Positions 16,032 to 25,086 of a stretch of DNA of 32,091 nt are shown here, one piece after another (position 1 is the stretch's first letter; every line of letters starts with the position of its first letter). The position numbers were made by a program, and so were the translations under genes. Under the pieces are notes generated by a model that worked only from the letters and a program-made list of their open reading frames with translations, did no database searches and was not told where the DNA came from. This stretch comes from DATAFT01 sp035544635 (GTDB lineage Bacteria > Acidobacteriota > Thermoanaerobaculia > Multivoradales > Multivoraceae), in the NCBI GenBank assembly GCA_035544635.1, contig DATKDQ010000211.1, positions 1-32,091 on the forward strand. Reading direction: 5' to 3'.

Positions 16032-18461
16032 CTACTCTCGCGCCGCAGCCCCCTCGATCTGCGCGGCCAGAGCGCGGGCGCCGGCGTCGTTCGGATGAAG
16101 GGCGCCGAGCCGGCGCGCGTGCTCGAGCGCGGCGGCGGTGCGGCCGCGCTCGAGCTCGATCGAGGCCAGGGCCGCCAGGACGTCGGCGTCGCCGGGCTGC
16201 CGCTCGTGCGTGCGCTCGAGCAGCGCGATCGCCTCGTCGCTTCGCCCCGCGGAATGGAGCGCCACCGCGAGCACGTAGGCGTAGCGCGGCTCGCCGGGAG
16301 CGGCGGCGGCGGCGCGCTCGAGCTCACCGAGCGCCTCGGCGTGGCGCCCGAGCCGCACCAGGGCGAGCCCCAGCGCGTGATGCAGCGTGGCGTCCCCGCC
16401 GTGGCGCGCGAGCGCGTCGCGGAGAAGGCGGACCGCCTCCGCGTCGCGGCCGGAGAGGCGCAGCACGTCGGCGAGGTTGACGCGAGCGGGAACGAACGTG
16501 GGATCGATGCGAACCGCCTCGCGGTACTCGCGCTCGGCTTCGACCGGATCGTTCTGGGCGAGCGCGAGGTTGCCCAGGTTGAAGTGCGCCTCCGGGCGAT
16601 CCGCGTCGATCTCCTGTGCCGCTCGATACTCGCCGAGCGCGGCGTCGCGCGCGGCGGCCTCGCTCCGGCCGAGCCGGTCCGCCGGCACCGGCGCGAGCAG
16701 GCGCGCCGCGTCGATGCGGACCGCCAGCGCGGGATCGTGAAGCAGCGGACCGCAGAGCGCGAGCCGCTCCTCGATCGCCGCGCCGTCGAGCGCGGCCAGC
16801 GCGCCCAACCGCACCAGTCCGTCGCGGTCGGCGATCGCGCGCGTGAGCGCCGCCCTGGCGCCGGGCGACGCCGGATCGCGCAGCAGGGAGAGCGCGGTGC
16901 CGCGCACGATGGCAGGGGCGCCTTCGTCCGCCGCCACCTCGAGGAGCCGGCGATCGGCCTCCGCCTCGCCCCGCCACGCCGCGGCGATCGCCTCGCCCCA
17001 GTGCGGCGGCCGTTCGCGCCGGCCGTGCCAGCTCTCGATCGAGCGGGCCGCCCAGGCGGCGTCGCGATCGCGATGGCATCCGGTGCAGGCGTCGGGCGCT
17101 GCGGTCGAAGCGGCGAGATCGGGCCGCGGCACGCGCAGGCTGTGATCGCGCCGGGGATCGATCACCATGTAGGTGCGCTCGGGCATGTGGCACGACACGC
17201 ACCGCGCGCCCGGCGACGCCGCGGGATGGTGGTGGTGGGACTCCGCCGCGAAGCGGTCCGGCGCGTGACAGCGCGCGCACAGCGCGTCGCCGCCGGCCAG
17301 GAGTCTCAGGCTGTGCGGGTCGTGGCAGTCGCTGCAGGTCACACCCGCCGTGTACATCCTGCTCTGCAGGAAGGAGCCGTACTCGTAGACCTCGCCCCGG
17401 ACCTGGCCGTCCGCGAAGTAGAGGCCCCGATCGAGGAGCGCGGGCCGATGGGTGTCGTGGAGCGGGCGGCCGTGGACGTAGCGCTCGTCGATCACACCGC
17501 GGCGCGAGTGGCAGCGGGCGCAGCTCTCGACCTCGACGCGAGACGGCATCGGGGCGGTGCGGCGCACGGTGCCGGTCTCGTGGCTCATCTCCCATCCGTC
17601 GAGGTTGCGGTCGTCGAGACGCACCACCAGTCCCAGCGAGTCCGGTGCGCGATCCGGCCCCCGCCCGCGCGCGGCGGCCGCCTCCCGACTCTCCCCTGCC
17701 GCGGCGCGCGCCCATTCGACGTGCGCCGAGCCCGGGCCGTGGCAGGCCTCGCATGCGACGTCGAGCTCGGACCAGGTCGTCTCGTAGCGATCCTCGGCCG
17801 CTCGATATCCCTTGCGCAGGTTCGTCGAGTGGCACTCCGCGCACATGTGATTCCAGTTCTGGTCGATCCCGGTCCAGTGGAGCGGATCGCCGGCCTCGAG
17901 CACTGCGTCCGGGTAGAGATGGAACCAGCGCTGGCCGCCCTGCTCGCGCGGCCTGCTGTCCCAGGCGATGCCCAGCGCCTGGTAGCGCCCGCCGGGAAAG
18001 GCGATCAGGTACTGCTGGAGTGGAGTCACACCGAAGGTGTAGGCGATCTCGAACTCGGCGAGCGCGCCGCCGTCGGAATCGTCGGTCTGGATGATGAACC
18101 CGCCGTCGCGACGAAAGAAGGTCGTGGTGACGCCCCGATGCTCGAACCTGGCACCGTCGAAATCACCGAGGACGGTCGGCTCGCTCACCTCCTGCATCGC
18201 GAGGTCGTGGTGCGACCCCCGCCAGGCCTCGGTCTCGGCCTCGTGACAGCCGGCGCAGGTCGGGACCCCGACGTAGGTGGCATCGGCGGCCGCGGTCGCC
18301 GCGAATCCTGCCGGGGTCGCCGCGCGCCCCGCCCCGCTCGCGGTCTCCGGACCGCGCCTGCCCCGGACCAGGAGACCGGCCATCGTCGCCAGCGCCGCCG
18401 CTACGGCCAACGCTGCCGCGATCACCGCCCACGACGGGCGCGCTCGGTTTGCACTGGCCAT
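16032..18461 (-). CDS. Octaheme cytochrome c with HEAT-like and TPR repeats
   Basis: Predicted membrane-anchored periplasmic electron-transfer protein (809 aa). An N-terminal hydrophobic helix (about residues 11-32) with a basic tail before it acts as signal or anchor. Eight CxxCH heme-attachment motifs follow at residues 69, 207, 237, 314, 376, 395, 421 and 459. The first lies in VGVPTCAGCHEAETEAW, as in cytochrome c554-like proteins. Residues about 490-610 are alanine-rich helical repeats resembling HEAT, and about 620-809 contain TPR units such as EAHFNLGNLALAQNDPVEAE. Extra histidines (SHHHHPAA) could be distal heme ligands. It lies 18 bases after the AI-2E gene in one operon. No catalytic function, such as nitrite or hydroxylamine reduction, can be assigned; the repeats suggest docking in a larger complex. 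Confidence 0.88.
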   Translation of the reverse strand: MASANRARPSWAVIAAALAVAAALATMAGLLVRGRRGPETASGAGRAATPAGFAATAAADATYVGVPTCAGCHEAETEAWRGSHHDLAMQEVSEPTVLGDFDGARFEHRGVTTTFFRRDGGFIIQTDDSDGGALAEFEIAYTFGVTPLQQYLIAFPGGRYQALGIAWDSRPREQGGQRWFHLYPDAVLEAGDPLHWTGIDQNWNHMCAECHSTNLRKGYRAAEDRYETTWSELDVACEACHGPGSAHVEWARAAAGESREAAAARGRGPDRAPDSLGLVVRLDDRNLDGWEMSHETGTVRRTAPMPSRVEVESCARCHSRRGVIDERYVHGRPLHDTHRPALLDRGLYFADGQVRGEVYEYGSFLQSRMYTAGVTCSDCHDPHSLRLLAGGDALCARCHAPDRFAAESHHHHPAASPGARCVSCHMPERTYMVIDPRRDHSLRVPRPDLAASTAAPDACTGCHRDRDAAWAARSIESWHGRRERPPHWGEAIAAAWRGEAEADRRLLEVAADEGAPAIVRGTALSLLRDPASPGARAALTRAIADRDGLVRLGALAALDGAAIEERLALCGPLLHDPALAVRIDAARLLAPVPADRLGRSEAAARDAALGEYRAAQEIDADRPEAHFNLGNLALAQNDPVEAEREYREAVRIDPTFVPARVNLADVLRLSGRDAEAVRLLRDALARHGGDATLHHALGLALVRLGRHAEALGELERAAAAAPGEPRYAYVLAVALHSAGRSDEAIALLERTHERQPGDADVLAALASIELERGRTAAALEHARRLGALHPNDAGARALAAQIEGAAARE

Positions 18462-18479
18462 CGGGGCTTGGTCGAAGGC

Positions 18480-19577
18480 TCAGGCCAGAGGTGTTTCGAC
18501 CGGCGCCGGCGCCGTCTCCTGCGATCGCACCCGGGCCGTCCAGTCCTCGACCAGCCGGTACGCGACCGCCAGCACCACGGGACCGATGAAGAGGCCCACC
18601 ACGCCGAAGCCCACCAGCCCGCCGATCACGCCGACGAAGACGAGCATCAGCGGCAGATCGGCGCCGCGGCGGATGAGGAAAGGCCGGATCAAGTTGTCGA
18701 TGACCGTGACGAACCCCGTCCACGCCAGGAGCGCCGTTCCCCACCCGATCGCACCCTGCCAGTAGAGCCAGGCCACCGCCGGCACCAGCACCGGCGTCGG
18801 ACCGACCTGCGCCAGCCCGGTGACCACCATCAGCAGGGTGAGAATCCCCACCCAGGGCACTCCCGCGACCACGAGCCCCAACGCGGCGAGCAGGGCCTGG
18901 ATCATCGACGTGAGGAGGACGCCGATCGCCACGCTCCGGGTCGCCTGCGCCGCGAGTTCGACCGCCCGCTCGCCGTCGCCCCCGGCGATCCGGACGGCGA
19001 AGCGGCGGATCCGCGCTCCGGCCGACTCGCCGTGACGGTAGAGGAACACCACGCCCACGATGGTCATGACGATGTGGAACACCACCTTCCCGACGCCGCC
19101 GAGCTGACCGAGAAGCCAGGTGACCATCCGACCGGCGTAGGGAGCGACGCGGGCGAGCAGCCCTTCGCCGCCTTCGGCGGCAGTCTGCCGCCAGGTGGAG
19201 TCGATGCGCTCACCGAACAGCGGCAAGCTCTCGATCCAGGCGGGCGGGGGCGGCAGGGTCAGCTTGGAGATCGACTGCACGCCCTCGGTGATTCTCTCCG
19301 CGTTGTTGATGATCCCGACGACGCCGAGAAAGAACGGCAGGAGCAGGAGGACGGTCAGGAGCGTGGTCATGACGGCCGCGGCGAGCGTGCGCCCTCCCCC
19401 CAACCGGCGCTCGAGCCCGACCAGGAGCGGCCAGGTGGACACCACGATCGCAGCCGACCACAGGATCGCGGGCAGAAATGGACGAAGGATCCAGAAGGTG
19501 GTGCCGATCAGCACGAGCAGGAGGACGACTCTGAGCGTCGTCCGCGCCAAGCCGCCATCCGGCCTTGGCTCACTCAC
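18480..19577 (-). CDS. AI-2E family (PerM/TqsA-like) membrane protein
   Basis: Inner-membrane protein (365 aa) of the AI-2E transporter family, whose members export or transport autoinducer-2, sodium/protons or unknown small molecules. The helix pattern is typical: RVVLLLVLIGTTFWILRPFLPAILW at the start, a long soluble amphipathic section near residues 85-140, then helices ending in VIDNLIRPFLIRRG and a glycine-rich pair GVIGGLVGFGVVGLFIGPV, the family signature. GTG 19577 is selected: the frame before it is a shadow of the phosphatase-like gene, and the protein then has the family's normal length. It lies 10 bases after that gene and 18 bases before the cytochrome gene. Substrate is unknown; a second paralogue lies at 27346-28401. 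Confidence 0.85.
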   Translation of the reverse strand: MSEPRPDGGLARTTLRVVLLLVLIGTTFWILRPFLPAILWSAAIVVSTWPLLVGLERRLGGGRTLAAAVMTTLLTVLLLLPFFLGVVGIINNAERITEGVQSISKLTLPPPPAWIESLPLFGERIDSTWRQTAAEGGEGLLARVAPYAGRMVTWLLGQLGGVGKVVFHIVMTIVGVVFLYRHGESAGARIRRFAVRIAGGDGERAVELAAQATRSVAIGVLLTSMIQALLAALGLVVAGVPWVGILTLLMVVTGLAQVGPTPVLVPAVAWLYWQGAIGWGTALLAWTGFVTVIDNLIRPFLIRRGADLPLMLVFVGVIGGLVGFGVVGLFIGPVVLAVAYRLVEDWTARVRSQETAPAPVETPLA

Positions 19578-19587
19578 GCGCGACCCG

Positions 19588-20103
19588 TTACTCGCTCTTC
19601 TGATCGAGGTAGCTGTCGATCGGCGCCAGATAGGTCTCGCCGCGGAGACCCTGCTCCTTGGCTCTGGCCAGAGCCTCCTCGCGCGACATCTTCTCCTCGG
19701 CCACCAGCCAGGCATAGTAGACCGCCCCCACGCGAGCGCCCGAGCCGCAGTGCACCAGCACCGGCTTCTCGGTCTCGCGGAAGATGCGGATGAACTCGTC
19801 GAGAGTCTTCGCGTCCTCGATCGTCTCGCCGGTGATCGGGACCGCGATGTACTCCAGACCCGCCGCCTCCGCGGCCGCGGCCTCGTCGTAGCCGCGATCC
19901 TCCTCCGGTCCGCGCAAGTCGATCACCGTCTTGTAGTCCGCAGCCGCGAGCTTCTCGAGCTGCTCCGCCGTCGGCTGGCCGCCGAAGAGGACGCCCGGCG
20001 CCGGCGAGGTGGCGTTGCGGATCCCCGCGTCCTCCTGGCCGAGGAGAGGCGCGCAGGCGATCGCGAGAGCGAGTGTGACGGTGAGCGCGAACGTGGTCCG
20101 CAT
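19588..20103 (-). CDS. Exported DUF442/phosphatase-like protein
   Basis: A 171-residue protein with a clear signal peptide (MRTTFALTVTLALAIACAPL, cleavage near residue 22) and a small cysteine-dependent phosphatase-fold domain. LFGGQPTAEQLEKLAAADYK and TVIDLRGPEE match the DUF442 / beta-lactamase-hydrolase-like family (TIGR01244-type). The active-site loop is VHCGSGARVG: C119 and R124 are separated by four residues, shorter than the CX5R of true tyrosine phosphatases but normal for DUF442 proteins. A GGAAGGA ribosome-binding site precedes ATG 20103. It opens the operon with the AI-2E protein and the octaheme cytochrome, suggesting an envelope redox or sulfur role, which is inference. A phosphatase is the alternative. 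Confidence 0.8.
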   Translation of the reverse strand: MRTTFALTVTLALAIACAPLLGQEDAGIRNATSPAPGVLFGGQPTAEQLEKLAAADYKTVIDLRGPEEDRGYDEAAAAEAAGLEYIAVPITGETIEDAKTLDEFIRIFRETEKPVLVHCGSGARVGAVYYAWLVAEEKMSREEALARAKEQGLRGETYLAPIDSYLDQKSE

Positions 20104-20152
20104 CGTCCTTCCCTCCGGGCGCGTGCACCTGGGCGGCGCGCCGCAAAGTCCC

Positions 20153-20180
20153 ATCCTAGCAGCGCCGTCGTCTCTCTCAC
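20153..20180 (-). promoter_or_regulatory. Candidate promoter of the DUF442-AI-2E-cytochrome operon
   Basis: On the minus strand GTGAGA (20175-20180) lies 16 bases before TAGGAT (20153-20158), which is preceded by TGC as in an extended -10. The predicted leader is about 43 bases. Each box matches consensus in four of six positions, so support is moderate. Confidence 0.4.
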
Positions 20181-20200
20181 GGGGTCGCCGCCGCGGACAG

Positions 20201-20229
20201 TTGACGAAGTGACCACCGGTGACTACCAT
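20201..20229 (+). promoter_or_regulatory. Candidate promoter of the vapBC pair
   Basis: TTGACG (20201-20206) and TACCAT (20224-20229) are separated by 17 bases. Transcription would start at about 20236, exactly at the GTG start of the antitoxin gene, implying a leaderless message. The spacer contains ACCACCGGTGAC, whose CACCGGTG core (20214-20221) is a perfect palindrome and a plausible site for autoregulation by the antitoxin. Confidence 0.5.
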
Positions 20230-20235
20230 GGTCCT

Positions 20236-20538
20236 GTGAAGGTGGTCGGCATCAAGCAGCTCAAGGCCAGACTCTCCGAGTACGTGCGGCTCGCCAAGGC
20301 GGGCGAGACCGTGCTGGTGACCGAGCGAGACGAGGTGGTTGCCGAGCTGCGCCCGGCGCGCCGGCAGCGGCCGCTGCCCGAGCGGGTGGAGGAGATGCTC
20401 GACGCGCTGGCGGCGTCCGGCGAGGTGACGCGCGCCTCCCAGACCAAGCGTGAATGGATTTGGCGCAGCAGAGGTCTCGGGCTTGCGCCCGGAACCGCAC
20501 AACGACTCCTCGACGAGTTGCGGAGCGAGCGAGGCTGA
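20236..20538 (+). CDS. vapB: Antitoxin, Phd/YefM-type (VapB-like)
   Basis: Small protein (100 aa) whose N-terminus, MKVVGIKQLKARLSEYVRLAKAGE, is the classic Phd/YefM DNA-binding fold. TVLVTERDEVVAELRP completes it. Such antitoxins bind their own promoter through the N-terminal half and wrap the toxin with the C-terminal half, here the charged, tryptophan-containing tail (KREWIWRSRGLG). GTG 20236 aligns with the family start; an upstream in-frame GTG at 20209 would overlap the promoter. No ribosome-binding site is visible, which fits a leaderless transcript. It is followed by the PIN-domain toxin gene after a 16-base gap. Family call is confident; partner assignment comes from adjacency. Confidence 0.88.
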   Translation: MKVVGIKQLKARLSEYVRLAKAGETVLVTERDEVVAELRPARRQRPLPERVEEMLDALAASGEVTRASQTKREWIWRSRGLGLAPGTAQRLLDELRSERG

Positions 20539-20554
20539 CCGGCCTGTGCTGTCG

Positions 20555-20962
20555 ATGACGGCGCTCTACCTCGACACCTCGGTGGCCCTGCGCGCGATCC
20601 TCGAGCAGGGGACGACGCCCGACTTCGAGGCTCGTATCGCCGCGGCGACGGTGCTCGTGACTTCTCGCCTGTCCCTGGTCGAGTCCGCTCGGGCTTTGAT
20701 TCGCGTCCGGCTCCAAGGAGGTGTCGCTGAAGCCCGCCTCGCCGACGCGCGCCGCGAGCTGGACGCGCTCTGGAGCCGATGCGAGCTGTGGGAGCTGAGC
20801 CAGCAGGTCTGCGATCTGGCGTCGAGCGTGGCCCGGGACACCGCCCTGCGCACGCTGGACGCGTTGCATCTCGCAACCTTCCTACTCGCGCGCCGTCGCA
20901 TCGAGGGGCTCGAGCTGGTCACCTGCGACGAGCGCCTCGAAGGGGCCGCCGACTCCGGGTGA
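20555..20962 (+). CDS. vapC: PIN-domain ribonuclease toxin (VapC-like)
   Basis: A 135-residue PIN-domain protein expected to cleave RNA (in known systems often tRNA or rRNA) in a magnesium-dependent way when not held by its antitoxin. The four acidic active-site residues are all present: D7 in ALYLDTSVALRA, E43 in SLVESARA, D102 in TLDALHLATFL and D125 in LVTCDERL, so the enzyme should be active. ATG 20555 gives the standard N-terminus; GTG 20546, closer to the GAGG at 20531-20534, would add three residues. Transcribed with the antitoxin and convergent with sufU. The 82 bases that follow hold no gene or strong terminator. Confidence 0.88.
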   Translation: MTALYLDTSVALRAILEQGTTPDFEARIAAATVLVTSRLSLVESARALIRVRLQGGVAEARLADARRELDALWSRCELWELSQQVCDLASSVARDTALRTLDALHLATFLLARRRIEGLELVTCDERLEGAADSG

Positions 20963-21044
20963 TCGTTCCCGCGCCGACGAACCGCACGCCAGAAACGCCT
21001 CGGCACGCCGCCGGGCCCGGGGCGCAGACGCATCGGGCGGAAGG

Positions 21045-21575
21045 CTATTCGGTGGTGACCCGGTCGCCGCCCTGAAGAGCCGAGCGCAGCGCGTGCCAGG
21101 CGAGCGTGGCGCACTTGATCCGCACCGGGAAGTCGCGAACGCCGCCCAGGACCTCGAGCTTGCCAAGGTCCAGCTCGTCCTCCTCCGACGCGCCGGCGGC
21201 GGAGGACCCCGGGTCGTGACCCTCCTGGCGCGAGCCACCGCTTCCCGCAGCGTCGCCTGCGCTCTTCCCCGAGAGCAGACCGTGGAAGCGCTGGAACAGC
21301 GCCTCGGCCTGCTCGAGCGTCTTGCCCTTGATCGCCTCGGTCATGAGCGACGCCGACGCGGTCGAGATGGCGCAGCCGGCCCCCTCGAAGTGGACGTCGG
21401 CGACGCGGCCATCCTCGAGCCGCACCGAGACCTTGACCTGGTCGCCGCAGAGCGGGTTGTAGCCCTCCGCCGAGTGGTCGGCGCCGGCGAGCGGACCGAA
21501 GTTCCGGGGCCGCTTGTAGTGGTCGAGGATGACCTCTTGATAGAGGGCGCGCAGGTCGTCGGAGACCGGGCTCAT
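21045..21575 (-). CDS. sufU: Fe-S assembly protein SufU with an internal insertion
   Basis: IscU-like SUF protein (176 aa) that in Gram-positive systems acts as a zinc-dependent sulfurtransferase accepting persulfide from SufS. The conserved ligands are present: C43 and D45 in YNPLCGD, C68 in EGAGCAIS and C155 in RIKCATLAWHAL. The N-terminus (LYQEVILDHYKRPRNFG) is typical. Between residues about 102 and 133 a glycine/serine/acid-rich segment, absent from ordinary family members of about 145-150 residues, separates the helical FHGLLSGK part from LGKLEVLGGVRDFP. The ATG overlaps the sufS stop (ATGA). It is the last gene of the operon and pairs with SufS in place of SufE. Confidence 0.93.
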   Translation of the reverse strand: MSPVSDDLRALYQEVILDHYKRPRNFGPLAGADHSAEGYNPLCGDQVKVSVRLEDGRVADVHFEGAGCAISTASASLMTEAIKGKTLEQAEALFQRFHGLLSGKSAGDAAGSGGSRQEGHDPGSSAAGASEEDELDLGKLEVLGGVRDFPVRIKCATLAWHALRSALQGGDRVTTE

Positions 21576-22837
21576 GAGGCGAACACCTCGCGCACGCGAT
21601 CGAGCGCGCCGACGAAGGCGTCGACCTCCTCGAGTGTGTTGTAGAGCGCGAACGAGGCGCGCGCGGAGGCGGCCACCCCGAAGTGCTTCATCACCGGCTG
21701 GGCGCAGTGATGGCCGGTGCGCACCGCGATCCCCTCCTGGTCGAGGATGGTGCCGAGGTCGTGGGCGTGCACGCCGGCCATGACGAACGAGACGATCGCC
21801 GTCTTGTGGCGCGCCGTGCCCAGGAGGCGGATGTCGGGCTCGGCCGCGAGCCGGCGCGTGGTCTCGGCGAGGAGCGCCGCCTCGTGCGCGGCGACCGCCT
21901 CGCGGTCGAGCCCCTCGAGGTAGCGCAGCGCTGCCGAGAGCCCCACCGCCCCCGCGATGTTCGGCGTCCCCGCCTCGAACTTGTGCGGCACCGGAGCCCA
22001 CTCGGTCTTCTCGAAGGTGACGGTCCGGATCATCTCGCCGCCGAACTGGTACGGAGGCATGGCGTCGAGCAGCTCCCTGCGGCCCCACAGCACGCCGATC
22101 CCGGTCGGCCCGAATGCCTTGTGACCGGAGAAGGCGTAGAAGTCGCAGCCCAGCGCCGCGACGTCGATCACGAGGTGCGGCGCAGCCTGCGCGCCGTCGA
22201 CCAGCACCAGAGCGCCGGCCTGCTTCGCCAGCTCGACGATCTCGCGCACCGGGTTGACGGTTCCCAGACTGTTCGACACGTGAGCGACCGCGACCAGGCG
22301 CGTGCGCCCGGAGAGGCGTCGAGCCAGCTCCTCGAGGGGGACCTCGCCGGAGTCGTCGATCGGCGCCACCACCAGGCGCGCGCCGCGCTCCTCGCACAGC
22401 GCCTGCCAGGGGACGATGTTCGAGTGGTGCTCGAGCTCGGTGATCAGGATCTCGTCGCCCGGACCGACGTTCGGCCGACCCCAGCTCGAAGCCACCAGGT
22501 TGATCGCCTCGGTGGTGCCGCGCACGAAGACGATCTCCGAGGCGGCCGGGGCATTGAGGAAGCGCCGCGCCGTTTCGCGCGCCTCCTCGAAGGCGTCGGT
22601 GGACTGCTGCGACAGCCGGTGCACGCCGCGGTGCACGTTGGCGTAGTAGCGCTCGTAGCAGTCGTCGATCGCCTCCAGCACGGCGCGCGGCTTCTGCGCG
22701 CTCGCCGCGCTGTCGAGATAGACCAGGGGCTTCGCGCCGATGCGCCGCGCCAGGATCGGAAAGTCGCGGCGCACCGCCTCGACGTCGAACGCCGGGCTCG
22801 AAGCTTTGAGGCGGCGCTCCAGCGTGGCGTGGCTCAT
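21572..22837 (-). CDS. sufS: Cysteine desulfurase SufS
   Basis: PLP-dependent enzyme (421 aa) that removes sulfur from cysteine for iron-sulfur cluster assembly. YLDSAASAQKP near the N-terminus, ELEHHSNIVPWQ, the PLP-binding lysine K240 in FSGHKAFGPTG, and catalytic C378 in RTGHHCAQPVM with the short loop typical of group II desulfurases identify SufS rather than IscS. ATG 22837 follows a 70-base gap after sufD; GGAAG sits just before the start. The gap holds a hairpin (GGGAGC/GCTCCC) and a 23-codon reading frame ending in an ATGA overlap with sufS, which is probably fortuitous. Persulfide should pass to the adjacent SufU. Confidence 0.97.
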   Translation of the reverse strand: MSHATLERRLKASSPAFDVEAVRRDFPILARRIGAKPLVYLDSAASAQKPRAVLEAIDDCYERYYANVHRGVHRLSQQSTDAFEEARETARRFLNAPAASEIVFVRGTTEAINLVASSWGRPNVGPGDEILITELEHHSNIVPWQALCEERGARLVVAPIDDSGEVPLEELARRLSGRTRLVAVAHVSNSLGTVNPVREIVELAKQAGALVLVDGAQAAPHLVIDVAALGCDFYAFSGHKAFGPTGIGVLWGRRELLDAMPPYQFGGEMIRTVTFEKTEWAPVPHKFEAGTPNIAGAVGLSAALRYLEGLDREAVAAHEAALLAETTRRLAAEPDIRLLGTARHKTAIVSFVMAGVHAHDLGTILDQEGIAVRTGHHCAQPVMKHFGVAASARASFALYNTLEEVDAFVGALDRVREVFAS

Positions 22838-22907
22838 GGCTTCCGAGGGAGCAGGCGAGCCGCTCCCCTCCTCCGGATCGCGGGTCGGATTCTCGCTCGG
22901 CTCATGG

Positions 22908-24233
22908 TCACACCGCCTGGCGGACGACGTCGCCCTCGGCGAGCCGTCCGAACAGGAACTCCTCGAGATCGCGGCGCACCGGCTCGTAGTCGATCGCCTG
23001 CGAGACCTCGCTCGCGAACGCGTAGGTGAGGAGGCTCTTGGCCGCCTCCGCGCCGATGCCGCGGCTGCGCAGGTAGAAGATCGCGTCGGCGTCGAGCTGG
23101 CCCACGGTCGAGCCGTGGGTGCACCTCACGTCGTCGGCGAAGATCTCGAGCTGCGGGTTGGAGTTGACCAGCGCCTGGCGCGACAGGAGCAGGTTGCGAT
23201 TGGTCTGCTTGGCGTCGGTCTTCTGCGCGCCTTTGTGCACGTAGATGCGGCCGTTGAACACGGCGCGGGCCCGGCCGTCGAGGATCCCCTTGTAGAGCTC
23301 GTGGCTGGCGCAGTGCGCCGCCACGTGCTCGACCCGCATGTGGTTGTCGACGAACTGGTCGGCCTCGGCGACGTAGAGGCCGTTGAAGATGCCCTCGGCA
23401 CCCTCTCCGTCGAGCAGCGCGACCACGTCGTTGCGCACCATGCGGCCGCCCAGCGACACGTTGTGCGACGCCAGCACCGAGGAGCGCGCAAGCCAGCCCT
23501 GGATGGTGGCGAAGTGATACGCACCGCGCGACTCGCGCTGCATCCGGTAGTGGCGCAGGTGCGAGCCGTCTCCGGCGTGGAGCTCGGTCACGACGCCGGT
23601 GAAGTACTCGCCCGACCCGCCGTAGGTCTCGACCACGCTCGCCTGGCTCGCCTCCAGGGCGACGATCAGGTGGCGCGGGTGAACGGCGCGCCCGGCCGCC
23701 GCGCTCGACGCCAGGTTGACGATCTGGATCGGCCGCTCGAGCACGGTGCCGCGCGGCACCACGATGAAGGCACCGTCCACGAAGAGCGCGGTGTTCAGCG
23801 CGGTGAAGGCGTGGTGGTCGACGACGGTGTGGCGTCCCAGGTTCGCCTCCAGGATCTCCGACCCGGAGGCGAGCGCCTCACCCAGGCTGCCCGCCACGAC
23901 CCCCGCCGGAAGCGCGCCGATCGCGCTGTGCTCCGGCGAGAAGCGTCCATCGACGAAGACCAGCCGGTCGCAGCCCGGGTAGCTCGCCGCCTCGACGTCG
24001 GCGGCCGTCACAGTGCCCGGCTCCAGGAGCGGCTCGAAGTCGCGCCGCACCAGCGGCGCCACGTTGGTGAAGCGCCACTCCTCGTCGTTCACCGACGGGA
24101 AGCCGAGCACGGCGAAGCGCTTCCGGGCGCGCGCGCGCAGCTCGGCCACCGCCGCCGGCTGATCCAGCCGCGCGGGCAGGGCAGCGACGTGACGATCGAG
24201 ATAGGAGGGGCGGCGAGCGGTCTCGACGGTCAT
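22908..24233 (-). CDS. sufD: SUF scaffold complex protein SufD
   Basis: Component of the SufBC2D scaffold (441 aa), with the right-handed beta-helix core shared with SufB. Recognisable segments are VNDEEWRFTNVAPL in the N-terminal part, FVDGAFIVVPRGTVLERPI, NGLYVAEADQFVDNHMRVEH, and the conserved C-terminal NPQLEIFADDVRCTHGSTVGQLD with the histidine equivalent to the E. coli cluster-assembly residue. RSRGIGAEAAKSLLTYAFASE follows. The stop of sufC and this ATG are five bases apart, with GGAG overlapping the sufC stop as ribosome-binding site. SufD pairs with SufB and has lost the direct cluster-binding function in known systems. Confidence 0.96.
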   Translation of the reverse strand: MTVETARRPSYLDRHVAALPARLDQPAAVAELRARARKRFAVLGFPSVNDEEWRFTNVAPLVRRDFEPLLEPGTVTAADVEAASYPGCDRLVFVDGRFSPEHSAIGALPAGVVAGSLGEALASGSEILEANLGRHTVVDHHAFTALNTALFVDGAFIVVPRGTVLERPIQIVNLASSAAAGRAVHPRHLIVALEASQASVVETYGGSGEYFTGVVTELHAGDGSHLRHYRMQRESRGAYHFATIQGWLARSSVLASHNVSLGGRMVRNDVVALLDGEGAEGIFNGLYVAEADQFVDNHMRVEHVAAHCASHELYKGILDGRARAVFNGRIYVHKGAQKTDAKQTNRNLLLSRQALVNSNPQLEIFADDVRCTHGSTVGQLDADAIFYLRSRGIGAEAAKSLLTYAFASEVSQAIDYEPVRRDLEEFLFGRLAEGDVVRQAV

Positions 24234-24238
24234 GGCTC

Positions 24239-25021
<783 letters not shown>

Positions 25022-25086
25022 GTTCGCTCTCGCTCCGTGACTCCGTTCTTGTGGCTCCGCGCCCCGTCGTGATCCGCGGCTGGGGA

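Noticed and set aside
17221..17245. Run of histidine codons (SHHHHPAA) in the cytochrome as a possible sequencing artefact or tag
   Set aside because: The frame continues normally with heme motifs on both sides; histidine-rich stretches are common in multiheme cytochromes.
22837..22906. A 23-codon open frame (starting MSRARIRPAIRR) between sufD and sufS, ending in an ATGA overlap with sufS
   Set aside because: Very arginine-rich, no ribosome-binding site of its own, no family resemblance; the same bases form a GGGAGC/GCTCCC hairpin. More likely an untranslated gap.
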